In this document: in pieces, positions 1-5,120 of the stretch
How the letters are laid out: the number at the start of each line of letters is the position of its first letter
Position numbering within the stretch: the first letter of the stretch is position 1
Assembly: GCA_018666055.1 (NCBI GenBank)
Contig: JABJAS010000202.1
Location: 1-5,737 of the forward strand
Direction of reading: 5' to 3'
DNA: 5,737 nt
From: Halieaceae bacterium
Lineage (GTDB): Bacteria; Pseudomonadota; Gammaproteobacteria; Pseudomonadales; Halieaceae
Translations under genes and position numbers: made by a program
Notes under the pieces: model-generated
What the model saw: the letters and a program-made list of their open reading frames with translations, nothing else
Database searches by the model: none
What the model was told of the DNA's origin: nothing

Positions 1-92
1 CAATCAAGCGCGAGGTTGTAGGCCCTTATGGCCTTTTGCAGCGTGCTGCACAGCAACTCGACTTGCCGCTGACAGTGCGATCAGGCTTTTAG
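1..92 (+). CDS. 3' end of an unrecognised upstream gene (partial)
   Basis: The frame that opens at base 3 reads through 29 codons to a TAG at 90-92. The visible C-terminus contains GPYGLLQRAAQQLDLP and ends in TVRSGF. I do not recognise the family. The stop lies 9 nt before the next start codon, with that gene's Shine-Dalgarno sequence in the gap, which is typical of an operon and is the main reason to accept this as a real gene end. Of the other two forward frames, one is closed by a TAG at 19-21; the other stays open but reads a less protein-like sequence. The rest of the gene lies left of the window, so no function can be assigned. Confidence 0.5.
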   Translation, partial: IKREVVGPYGLLQRAAQQLDLPLTVRSGF

Positions 93-94
93 GA
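91..94 (+). promoter_or_regulatory. Ribosome binding site of the MOSC gene
   Basis: AGGA lies 7 nt before the ATG at 102 and overlaps the stop codon of the upstream gene. It supports this start and suggests co-translation from a shared mRNA. Confidence 0.6.
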
Positions 95-101
95 CACCTC
101 A

Positions 102-599
102 ATGACCCAAAGACCCAACCCGCTCAACGCGTATCTCGGCCACTTAGGTGCCGCGACGATCGAATGGATTGGCGTCCGTCCGCGACGACGCGAGCCGCTG
201 GTGGCCGTTACCGACGCGGAGGCAGTCGCTGATCTGGGGTTGCGTGGGGACCACCGCATGACCAAAACACCGGGTTCGGGCCGGCAGGTCACGTTTATTT
301 CCCGAGAATTTGTGTCCCAAATTGAGCAGCACCTGGCCAAAAGTGACCTCGACCCTGCGGTGCTGCGACGCAATATCGTGGTGTCGGGCATTAACCTCAA
401 TGCCCTGCGGCGACAGCGGTTTTGGTTCGGTGAGGCGCTCTTTGAGGCCACTCAGCTCTGTCATCCGTATGCGCGCATGGAGGCTGAGCTTGGGCCCGGT
501 GGCGTCGTCGCGATGATGGGTTACGGCGGGCTCTGCGCCAAAGTATTGCAAACAGGACAGATCGCCATTGGCGATAGTCTGAGGCTGGCCACGTCATGA
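102..599 (+). CDS. MOSC domain-containing protein
   Basis: A 165-residue soluble protein that is essentially one MOSC domain (the fold of the molybdenum cofactor sulfurase C-terminus), a family that binds or carries sulfur or molybdenum cofactor. Visible family features are GLRGDHR at about 46-52, the RRNIVVSGINL strand at 89-99, the GEALFEATQLCHPYARME segment at 110-127, and a glycine-rich end with YGGLCAKVLQ and IAIGD at 141-158. There is no signal peptide or membrane segment, so it is probably cytoplasmic. Relatives with this layout usually carry Cys-x-x-Cys here. This protein keeps Cys120 but has Tyr123 where the Mo-ligand cysteine would align. The ATG has a good AGGA site. The stop overlaps the start of the next gene (ATGA), so the permease is probably translationally coupled. 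Family assignment is firm; the substrate is unknown. Confidence 0.88.
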   Translation: MTQRPNPLNAYLGHLGAATIEWIGVRPRRREPLVAVTDAEAVADLGLRGDHRMTKTPGSGRQVTFISREFVSQIEQHLAKSDLDPAVLRRNIVVSGINLNALRRQRFWFGEALFEATQLCHPYARMEAELGPGGVVAMMGYGGLCAKVLQTGQIAIGDSLRLATS

Positions 600-1360
600 C
601 GGCTCTGCTGAACGCCATAGCAGTCCCACTCGATCAGGCGATCTGGGTCCTGTTGTCGGTGTGCTTGGCCGCTTTGATGCGCGCGTTTACCGGGTTTGGA
701 TTCGCGATGTTGGCGGTACCCGTCTTTTCACTCTTTTTATTGCCCGGCGATGCCGTTGTGTTAAGCGCCGCATTGGCCCTCATCCTTGGGTTGATCGGTT
801 ACCGCTCTTGGTGGCGACAATTTCCGGTGGCGCCCGCCGTGCCGATGATCAGTGGGTCGGTGGTGGGCACCGCCATCGGTGTCTGGTTTCTGGCGTCATT
901 ATCGGTGGCGCAATTTCAGCTGTGGATCGGTCTTTCGGTGGTCGTGGCGTCGGTGGCGCTCTCTCGTGCTGAGGCGCGCGAGCGCGTTGCCTCACCGTCG
1001 GTTTCGGTCGGCACGGGCGTGCTGTCTGGCCTGATGAACGGCGCCTTTGCGATACCGGGACCGCCAGTGGTGATGTATGTCATGGCGACCATGGCAAATC
1101 CGGCGCATTCACGTGCTTTTTTGATGATGTTTTTTGTCTGCTCCAACATCGTATCCCTCATCATGTTCGCGTGGGCAGATCTGGTCACACCGCAACCCTT
1201 CCAACTGCTGTGGATCGCCTTACCGGCTATGTGGCTGGGCAATCTGCTGGGTAATTGGGCGTTTGAGCGATTTGCGGGGGAGGCCTACCGCCCCGTAGTG
1301 GTCGGGCTGTGCATTGTGATCGGCATGGCGATCTCATTGAGGGCGCTGTTTGGGAGCTAG
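596..1360 (+). CDS. TauE/SafE family membrane permease
   Basis: A 254-residue, strongly hydrophobic protein with about eight predicted membrane segments, the usual size for TauE/SafE (formerly DUF81) permeases. The two repeat halves each begin with a typical glycine-rich motif: RAFTGFGFAMLAVP at about 29-42 and SGLMNGAFAIPGPPVVMY at about 144-161. Members export sulfite, sulfoacetate or related organic anions across the inner membrane, but many are of unknown substrate, so 'sulfite exporter' is only a family label here. The ATG at 596 overlaps the TGA of the MOSC gene by ATGA. A GAGG at 581-584 lies 11 nt upstream, a little far, which fits coupled translation. The MOSC neighbour makes a sulfur compound a reasonable guess. 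The gene ends 52 nt from the convergent smpB stop. Confidence 0.88.
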   Translation: MTALLNAIAVPLDQAIWVLLSVCLAALMRAFTGFGFAMLAVPVFSLFLLPGDAVVLSAALALILGLIGYRSWWRQFPVAPAVPMISGSVVGTAIGVWFLASLSVAQFQLWIGLSVVVASVALSRAEARERVASPSVSVGTGVLSGLMNGAFAIPGPPVVMYVMATMANPAHSRAFLMMFFVCSNIVSLIMFAWADLVTPQPFQLLWIALPAMWLGNLLGNWAFERFAGEAYRPVVVGLCIVIGMAISLRALFGS

Positions 1361-1413
1361 TTCCGTTTGAGCTAATCTTGTTGGAGTTAGCCTCGTATGA
1401 GTCCGCAGTGCGT
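1339..1413. repeat. Degenerate 15-nt tandem repeat between convergent genes
   Basis: The trinucleotide GAG recurs at 1339, 1354, 1369, 1384 and 1399, exactly 15 nt apart. The units starting at 1354 (GAGCTAGTTCCGTTT), 1369 (GAGCTAATCTTGTTG) and 1384 (GAGTTAGCCTCGTAT) match one another at 9 to 10 of 15 positions. The outer two units are weak and the first lies within the end of the permease gene. The block spans the whole gap up to the smpB stop. The 1369 and 1384 units can also pair as a weak bulged hairpin (1369-1375 with 1387-1394), but no T-run follows on either strand. It may be a decayed tandem duplication; chance is not excluded. Confidence 0.4.
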
Positions 1414-1898
1414 TATTGCTTCGTGTTGTCTCGCACAATTTTGGCCTTTTGCCGCTCCCAATCGCGATTCTTTTCGGTCTCGCGTTTGTCGTGCAACTTT
1501 TTCCCCTGTGCCAATTCGATCCGCGCTTTCACCAGATGCCCTTTCCAGTAGAGAGCAGTGCACACGCAGGTTTGGCCTTTTTGTGTCACGCCGGCATTGA
1601 TTTGCGCCAGCTCTTTTTTGTGGAGCAGTAGTTTTCGAGTCCGCGTGGGGTCCGTGACAAAGTGTGTCGAGGCAGTGCTGAGCGGGTTAATGTTGGCACC
1701 CAGCAGAAAAGCCTGACCGTCTTTCATCAGGACATAGGAATCCGTGAGCTGGACTTTGCCTGCTCTCAATGCCTTCACTTCCCATCCGGTCAACGAGACG
1801 CCTGCCTCAAAAGAGTCGAGCAACTGATACTCGTAGCGTGCTCTTTTGTTCTGCGCGATGGTATTGTCTGACGGCTTTTTACGTTTGGAATTTGCCAT
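1413..1898 (-). CDS. smpB: SsrA-binding protein SmpB
   Basis: SmpB binds tmRNA (SsrA) and brings it to stalled ribosomes for trans-translation in the cytoplasm. The 161-residue product has the normal length and the family motifs in order: [17 protein letters not shown] at about 17-33, [16 protein letters not shown] at 36-51, [15 protein letters not shown] at 83-97, and the basic C-terminal tail [10 protein letters not shown] at 132-141 followed by [12 protein letters not shown]. The usual HISPYSHAS-like loop reads NINPLSTAS. The frame stays open upstream to 2165, but that part is Arg/Pro-rich, unlike SmpB, and overlaps the divergent transporter, so ATG 1898 is chosen. This ATG has no normally spaced Shine-Dalgarno sequence, only a G-run one base away. 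No ssrA gene is visible nearby. Identification is secure. Confidence 0.97.
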   Translation of the reverse strand: MANSKRKKPSDNTIAQNKRARYEYQLLDSFEAGVSLTGWEVKALRAGKVQLTDSYVLMKDGQAFLLGANINPLSTASTHFVTDPTRTRKLLLHKKELAQINAGVTQKGQTCVCTALYWKGHLVKARIELAQGKKLHDKRETEKNRDWERQKAKIVRDNTKQ

Positions 1899-1904
1899 GC
1901 CCCC

Positions 1905-1910
1905 ATTATA
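1905..1910 (-). promoter_or_regulatory. Candidate -10 element of smpB
   Basis: On the minus strand a perfect TATAAT ends 6 nt before the smpB ATG, so transcription would begin about at the start codon and give a leaderless or near-leaderless mRNA. No good -35 hexamer is seen at 16-18 nt spacing; the best (GGCACA) matches only three bases. The match could be chance. Confidence 0.35.
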
Positions 1911-1987
1911 CGGCCGAGCGCGCCTTGCTGTGCCGGTATTCTTACGACCTTGGTGGTGGTCAGGGTCGGTTGACTCATGGTGGCTCA

Positions 1988-3301
1988 GTGCTCGATCGTA
2001 ACGTGCCCCAACCCTGGGCAGCCCGTACCACACTGGTTTTGACGCTGACCCTTGTTGCGATCGCGCTGGGCAATCTTCAGCGGATGCCTTTTTTACTCGG
2101 CGAGCACGGGGGTGCGGTTTTCTTCTTACTGTACTTATTGGCGCTGTGCCTGCTGAGCGTGCCACTGTTAATTGCTGAGGTCGTGGTGGGCAGTTACGGA
2201 CGAGCGTCTCCTCATCGTGCGATGGAATGGGCTGCCAGTGCCGCGAATGCGAATCCGCGCTGGCGGTTTTTGGGGTTGGCCCAGGGGTTGTTGGGGCTGC
2301 TGGTTGCAGCCATTGCCGCGCTCTTTGCCGTGTGGTGTTTCGATCGTGCCCTGGTGATTCACTCAGGCGCGATGGCGTCAGGGAGTCCGGCCGAGGTGGC
2401 GGGCAATTTTGTGAGCGCGATGAGTGACCGTGCCGGGCAGTTCATCAAAGCACTGATGGGTTTAGCCGCCGCGGGTGCCTTGTCCGCAATGGGTATTCGG
2501 TTGGGCATGGGTGTCCTCGCCTGGATCGTGTTGCCCGGGATTGCGATTACCCTGCTTGGGGTGCTGGAGTTCGTGGCCTTACAGACCGATTTGCAACCGG
2601 TAACTGCCTTTTTATTTTCCTACGATGGCAGTCAGTGGGGCATCGAGGCGGCCAAGCAGGCATTGATATCGGCAGGGGTGACCTTGGGCGCCGGGCTGGG
2701 GGTTGCCATGGCGCTGGGTGCGCAAGCACCGCAAAATCTTCCCTGGGCACGTTCGGTGATTGCCGTGGCGATTCTCGATACCGCGTTTTTGTTTGTTACC
2801 GCCATTATCGCTTCTGCGTTGTTGTTTGAGGTCAACGTAGCCCCTAGCGAAGGGTTGGCCGCGGTGTTTGTCGCGCTACCCTATGCGTTTGTCAACGTGC
2901 CGATGGGAGAGCTTTATGGAACTCTGTTTTTCTCTGCAATGGCGGCCATTTCCTGGAGTGCAGCCGTCATTTTGATGGAGCCCACCGTGCTGCTATTCGA
3001 GCGGGCGGTGGGCCGGCTGGGTGCTGCGATTCTGGCTGCGACACTGGCAGTATTACTCGCCTCCATGCTGTTGTTCTCTTCCGACGCCACGCTGGTGCAG
3101 GTCAGTGCGATGCTCGGAGAGTGGTTGTTGCCATTCAGTTTATTGGCGATGGCGTTGTTTGTTGGGTGGCAACTGCCGCGTCCGATTCTGCGCGGAGAGC
3201 TGTATCGTGAACCGCGATGGCTGTTTCGTTTATGGTGGTGGGTTATGCGGTGGATGGTCCCTCCGGTCTGCGTGGCGTGGCTCGTCAGCGGTGTGATCTG
3301 A
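1988..3301 (+). CDS. Sodium-dependent transporter of the SNF/NSS family (divergent)
   Basis: An inner-membrane protein of 437 residues with about 11 hydrophobic segments, matching bacterial neurotransmitter:sodium symporter relatives of LeuT. TM1 carries the signature [17 protein letters not shown] at about 26-42 (family form GLGNxWRFPYLxGENGG). [13 protein letters not shown] follows at 59-71, a TM7-like AILDTAFLF at 261-269, TM8 with [11 protein letters not shown] at 328-338, and an aromatic C-terminus [13 protein letters not shown]. Family members take up amino acids or related compounds with Na+. Here several Na+-site and pocket positions differ from LeuT, so the substrate and ion coupling are uncertain. 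The frame is open back to 1769, but that part overlaps smpB and looks unlike protein. GTG 1988 puts the first Trp at residue 10, as in relatives; TTG 1970 and GTG 2003 are alternatives, and no start has a strong Shine-Dalgarno sequence. It diverges from smpB (89 nt gap) and lies 39 nt before ratA. Confidence 0.85.
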   Translation: MLDRNVPQPWAARTTLVLTLTLVAIALGNLQRMPFLLGEHGGAVFFLLYLLALCLLSVPLLIAEVVVGSYGRASPHRAMEWAASAANANPRWRFLGLAQGLLGLLVAAIAALFAVWCFDRALVIHSGAMASGSPAEVAGNFVSAMSDRAGQFIKALMGLAAAGALSAMGIRLGMGVLAWIVLPGIAITLLGVLEFVALQTDLQPVTAFLFSYDGSQWGIEAAKQALISAGVTLGAGLGVAMALGAQAPQNLPWARSVIAVAILDTAFLFVTAIIASALLFEVNVAPSEGLAAVFVALPYAFVNVPMGELYGTLFFSAMAAISWSAAVILMEPTVLLFERAVGRLGAAILAATLAVLLASMLLFSSDATLVQVSAMLGEWLLPFSLLAMALFVGWQLPRPILRGELYREPRWLFRLWWWVMRWMVPPVCVAWLVSGVI

Positions 3302-3340
3302 TCGACAACGTCTACAGGGGGACTTCGGTACACTACAACG

Positions 3341-3781
3341 ATGACTGTGATTGAAAGAAGTGCGTTGCTGGCGCATCCCGTCGAACAGGTCTTTGACCTA
3401 GTAGCCGATATTGAGCGATACCCGGAATTTCTCAAAGGCTGTGTTGGCGCCGATATTCTGAAACGAGACGACGATCAGGTGACGGCAACCCTGCGCTTAT
3501 CTCGGGCAGGCATCAGTCATGGGTTTACCACGCACAACACGATGCAGCGGCCGCACCGCATTGATTTGGCGTTAGTGGACGGACCCTTTAGCCACTTTGC
3601 TGGTCATTGGTCTTTCTTAGCACTGGGAGACGACGCCTGCAAAACCACTTTACAATTGCACTTTGAACTCGCCAGCGGCATCGCCAGCGTCGCTGCCGGC
3701 AAATTATTCGACAAGGTGGCCTTAGATCTTGTGGATGCGATCGTGACCCGAGCGGGCCAGCAGTTGGAGCAGCACTCATGA
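3341..3781 (+). CDS. ratA: RatA/Coq10-like START-domain protein
   Basis: A 146-residue single-domain protein of the polyketide cyclase/START superfamily, the normal length for RatA. Family features are the N-terminal IERSALLAHPVEQVFDLVADIERYPEFL (about residues 4-31), GCVGADIL at 33-40, the central AGISHGFTTHN at 56-66, LVDGPFSHFAGHWSF at 78-92 and a long C-terminal amphipathic helix. In E. coli RatA was described as a toxin that blocks 70S ribosome assembly; the family is also homologous to Coq10, a ubiquinone-binding protein needed for respiration, so the physiological role is debated. The stop overlaps the rnfH start by ATGA, the conserved ratA-rnfH pairing. The nearest purine-rich stretch, AGGGGG at 3316-3321, is 19 nt before the ATG, too far for a normal Shine-Dalgarno sequence, whereas a -10-like TACACT ends 6 nt before it. 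Confidence 0.93.
   Translation: MTVIERSALLAHPVEQVFDLVADIERYPEFLKGCVGADILKRDDDQVTATLRLSRAGISHGFTTHNTMQRPHRIDLALVDGPFSHFAGHWSFLALGDDACKTTLQLHFELASGIASVAAGKLFDKVALDLVDAIVTRAGQQLEQHS
3766..3769 (+). promoter_or_regulatory. Ribosome binding site of rnfH
   Basis: GGAG within the end of ratA, 8 nt before the rnfH ATG at 3778. It supports that start, which overlaps the ratA stop by four bases. Confidence 0.6.
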
Positions 3782-4089
3782 GTAGTTCGATCCCGGTTGA
3801 AGTGGTCTTTGCGTTGCCTGACAAACAGCGCATTGTGAAGCTACAAGTGCCGGTGGGCACAACCGCCTTCGATGCCGTCACGCTGAGTGAAATTGATCAG
3901 TTTTTTGAAGAGTTAACGATTAGCACAGAGTTAAAGCTGGGTGTTTGGGGTAAGGCGGTCACGGCGGATCGGGCGCTTGAAGCCGGTGAGCGAGTCGAGA
4001 TTTACCGTCCCCTGCTAGCGGACCCCAAAGAAGTGCGCAAAGCCAGAGCCGCGCGGGCAAAAGCCGCTCGCGATGAGGGTGTGGAGTAG
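3778..4089 (+). CDS. rnfH: RnfH family ubiquitin-like protein
   Basis: A 103-residue protein of the RnfH (UPF0125) family, a small beta-grasp fold related to ThiS/MoaD and ubiquitin. The diagnostic part is the C-terminal half: LKLGVWGKAV at about 53-62, LEAGERVEIYRPLLADPKEV at 67-86, then a basic Ala/Arg/Lys helix. Its name comes from association with rnf electron-transport genes in Rhodobacter, but in most gammaproteobacteria, as here, it sits behind ratA and away from rnf. The pair has been proposed as a toxin-antitoxin system, with RnfH as candidate partner, but this is not well established. There is no C-terminal Gly-Gly, so no sign of activation as a sulfur carrier or protein tag. Start is supported by GGAG 8 nt upstream and by the ATGA overlap. 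It converges on bamE with a 49-nt gap. Confidence 0.95.
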   Translation: MSSSIPVEVVFALPDKQRIVKLQVPVGTTAFDAVTLSEIDQFFEELTISTELKLGVWGKAVTADRALEAGERVEIYRPLLADPKEVRKARAARAKAARDEGVE

Positions 4090-4108
4090 GGTCTGAGTCA
4101 GGTCTGCA

Positions 4109-4126
4109 GGGCGAGGTTCGACGCCC
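4109..4126. terminator. Hairpin between convergent rnfH and bamE (weak terminator candidate)
   Basis: GGGCG at 4109-4113 pairs perfectly with CGCCC at 4122-4126 around an 8-nt loop, inside the 49-nt gap between the two stop codons. The location fits a bidirectional terminator, but no T-run follows the stem on either strand, so it would be weak or Rho-dependent. Confidence 0.3.
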
Positions 4127-4138
4127 AAGCCTTAACGG

Positions 4139-4630
4139 TTATAGCGCTGTTTCAGCGATGTCGGGTAAGTCCGTCTCGCCAGTAGCAGTTTCGCTACCAT
4201 CGACTTCTGGCATATCTGTCGAGTCGGCATCCATCGTCTCGGTGACGTCCACTTGCTCGCTGTCAGAGGCGTCACTGATTGCCCAATCTGGTGCGTCAGG
4301 GCCCTCTGCACGGGCCAGTTCATCGCCGTCGAACCAGAGCGTGAGGCGCGTCTCCGCTAGGGTCTCGGTACCGTTGCGTAACAGGTATCGATAATCCCAT
4401 CGATCAGCGTGAAAAGAGTCCTCAATGAGCGGGGTTCCCATGATGTAGCGGACCTGTCGCTTGTTGAGTCCTGGCCGTAATTTTTCGACCATCTCCTCGT
4501 TCACGACGTTGCCCTGTTCGACGTTGATGCGATAGACCCCGGGAAAGCCGAAGTTACTGCCGCACCCTGCTACTGCACACAACAGGCAGCCCGTCATTGC
4601 CCACTTTAAATAGCTCATCGTTCTTGCCAC
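4139..4630 (-). CDS. bamE: Outer-membrane assembly lipoprotein BamE (SmpA/OmlA)
   Basis: BamE is a lipoprotein of the BAM complex that inserts beta-barrel proteins into the outer membrane. From the chosen start the 163-residue product has an N-terminal lipoprotein signal with lipobox VAGC and lipidated Cys23; the +2 residue is Gly, consistent with outer-membrane sorting. The SmpA/OmlA domain follows: YRINVEQGNVV at about 33-43, LRPGLNKRQVRYIMGTPLIED at 51-71 (E. coli has GMTQQQVAYALGTPL), RWDYRYLLRNG at 77-87 and TRLTLWFDGDEL at 94-105. After Arg107 comes a 56-residue tail with about 18 Asp/Glu and no Lys or Arg, making the protein about 50 residues longer than E. coli BamE. GTG 4630 is chosen because GGAAG lies 5 nt upstream; ATG 4618 (159 aa) is a good alternative, and GTG 4648 would add acidic residues before the signal. 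It diverges from fur. Confidence 0.95.
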   Translation of the reverse strand: MARTMSYLKWAMTGCLLCAVAGCGSNFGFPGVYRINVEQGNVVNEEMVEKLRPGLNKRQVRYIMGTPLIEDSFHADRWDYRYLLRNGTETLAETRLTLWFDGDELARAEGPDAPDWAISDASDSEQVDVTETMDADSTDMPEVDGSETATGETDLPDIAETAL

Positions 4631-4635
4631 TTTGT

Positions 4636-4640
4636 CTTCC
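4636..4640 (-). promoter_or_regulatory. Ribosome binding site deciding the bamE start
   Basis: GGAAG on the minus strand lies 5 nt before GTG 4630 but 17 nt before ATG 4618, so it favours the GTG start. Confidence 0.5.
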
Positions 4641-4660
4641 AAGCTCACACCAGTGCTGGC

Positions 4661-4666
4661 ATGATA
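4661..4666 (-). promoter_or_regulatory. Candidate -10 element of bamE
   Basis: TATCAT on the minus strand (five of six matches to TATAAT) would start transcription near 4654, giving a leader of about 24 nt that includes the GGAAG site before GTG 4630. No convincing -35 hexamer is seen. The 70-nt bamE-fur gap holds no clear Fur box and no strong promoter for fur. Confidence 0.3.
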
Positions 4667-4700
4667 CCGTTAAACACCACTTGCAGAGAACTATTCACCC

Positions 4701-5120
4701 ATGTCCACAGAGAATCGCGATTTAAAGAAGGCTGGCCTCAAGGTGACTGTGCCGCGACTTAAAATACTCTCGATGCTGGGGGACGCGGCTGGCCAGGGAG
4801 ATCACTTCTCCGCTGAGGACCTCTACCAGCGCCTACGCGATACCGGAGAAGACATCGGTCTAGCGACGGTTTATCGCGTTTTGACGCAATTTGAGACGGC
4901 GGGCTTGGTGATTCGGCACAACTTTGAGACGGGTTATTCGGTCTTCGAAATGGCGTCAGACCATCACCACGATCATATGGTCGATGTGGAGACCAATGAG
5001 GTCATCGAATTTATCGACGACGAAATAGAAAAGCGTCAACACGACATCGCTGAAGCGCATGGCTATGAGATTATTGACCACTCCTTAGTGCTGTACGTGC
5101 GCAAGCGCCCTAGCGCCTAA
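4701..5120 (+). CDS. fur: Ferric uptake regulator Fur
   Basis: Fur is a dimeric DNA-binding protein that represses iron-uptake genes when loaded with Fe2+. The 139-residue product matches E. coli and Pseudomonas Fur closely: LKKAGLKVTVPRLKIL at 8-23, the winged-helix recognition region SAEDLYQRL and GLATVYRVLTQFETAGLV at 53-70, RHNFETGYSVFE at 72-83, and the metal-binding segment HHHDH at 88-92. By alignment to E. coli the sensor site would be His35, Glu83, His90 and His92, and the second site His89, Asp91, Glu110 and His127; all are present. The protein has no cysteine at all, so the CxxC structural zinc site of E. coli Fur is absent; Pseudomonas Fur also lacks a full CxxC. No strong Shine-Dalgarno sequence precedes the ATG. 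Its TAA overlaps the end of convergent recN. Confidence 0.97.
   Translation: MSTENRDLKKAGLKVTVPRLKILSMLGDAAGQGDHFSAEDLYQRLRDTGEDIGLATVYRVLTQFETAGLVIRHNFETGYSVFEMASDHHHDHMVDVETNEVIEFIDDEIEKRQHDIAEAHGYEIIDHSLVLYVRKRPSA

Noticed and set aside
144..551. Minus-strand open frame inside the MOSC gene
   Set aside because: Low-complexity, Arg-rich translation opposite a clear family protein; shadow of the MOSC gene.
1769..1987. N-terminal extension of the transporter frame back to an ATG at 1769
   Set aside because: It overlaps smpB on the other strand, is Arg/Cys-rich and unlike family N-termini; the conserved part begins near 1988.
1970..2001. Promoter for the transporter with TTGACT as -35
   Set aside because: No -10 better than three of six matches at 16-18 nt spacing, and it would lie across the likely start codon.
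1899..2165. 89-residue N-terminal extension of SmpB
   Set aside because: Rich in Arg/Pro/Ser, no SmpB similarity, and it overlaps the transporter coding sequence; it is a shadow reading.
3302..3334. TCGACA and TACACT as a -35/-10 pair before ratA
   Set aside because: The spacer is 21 nt, too long for a normal sigma-70 promoter; only the TACACT is kept as an observation.
2914..3435. 173-codon minus-strand frame across the transporter end and ratA start
   Set aside because: Ser/Thr/Arg-rich composition, no recognisable motif, opposite two well-supported genes.
3341..4089. ratA-rnfH as a novel toxin-antitoxin system
   Set aside because: This is a widely conserved core gene pair; the toxin claim for RatA is old and debated, and nothing here adds to it.
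4631..4700. Fur box in the bamE-fur gap
   Set aside because: No sequence resembling the GATAATGATAATCATTATC consensus is seen, so autoregulation by Fur is not supported.
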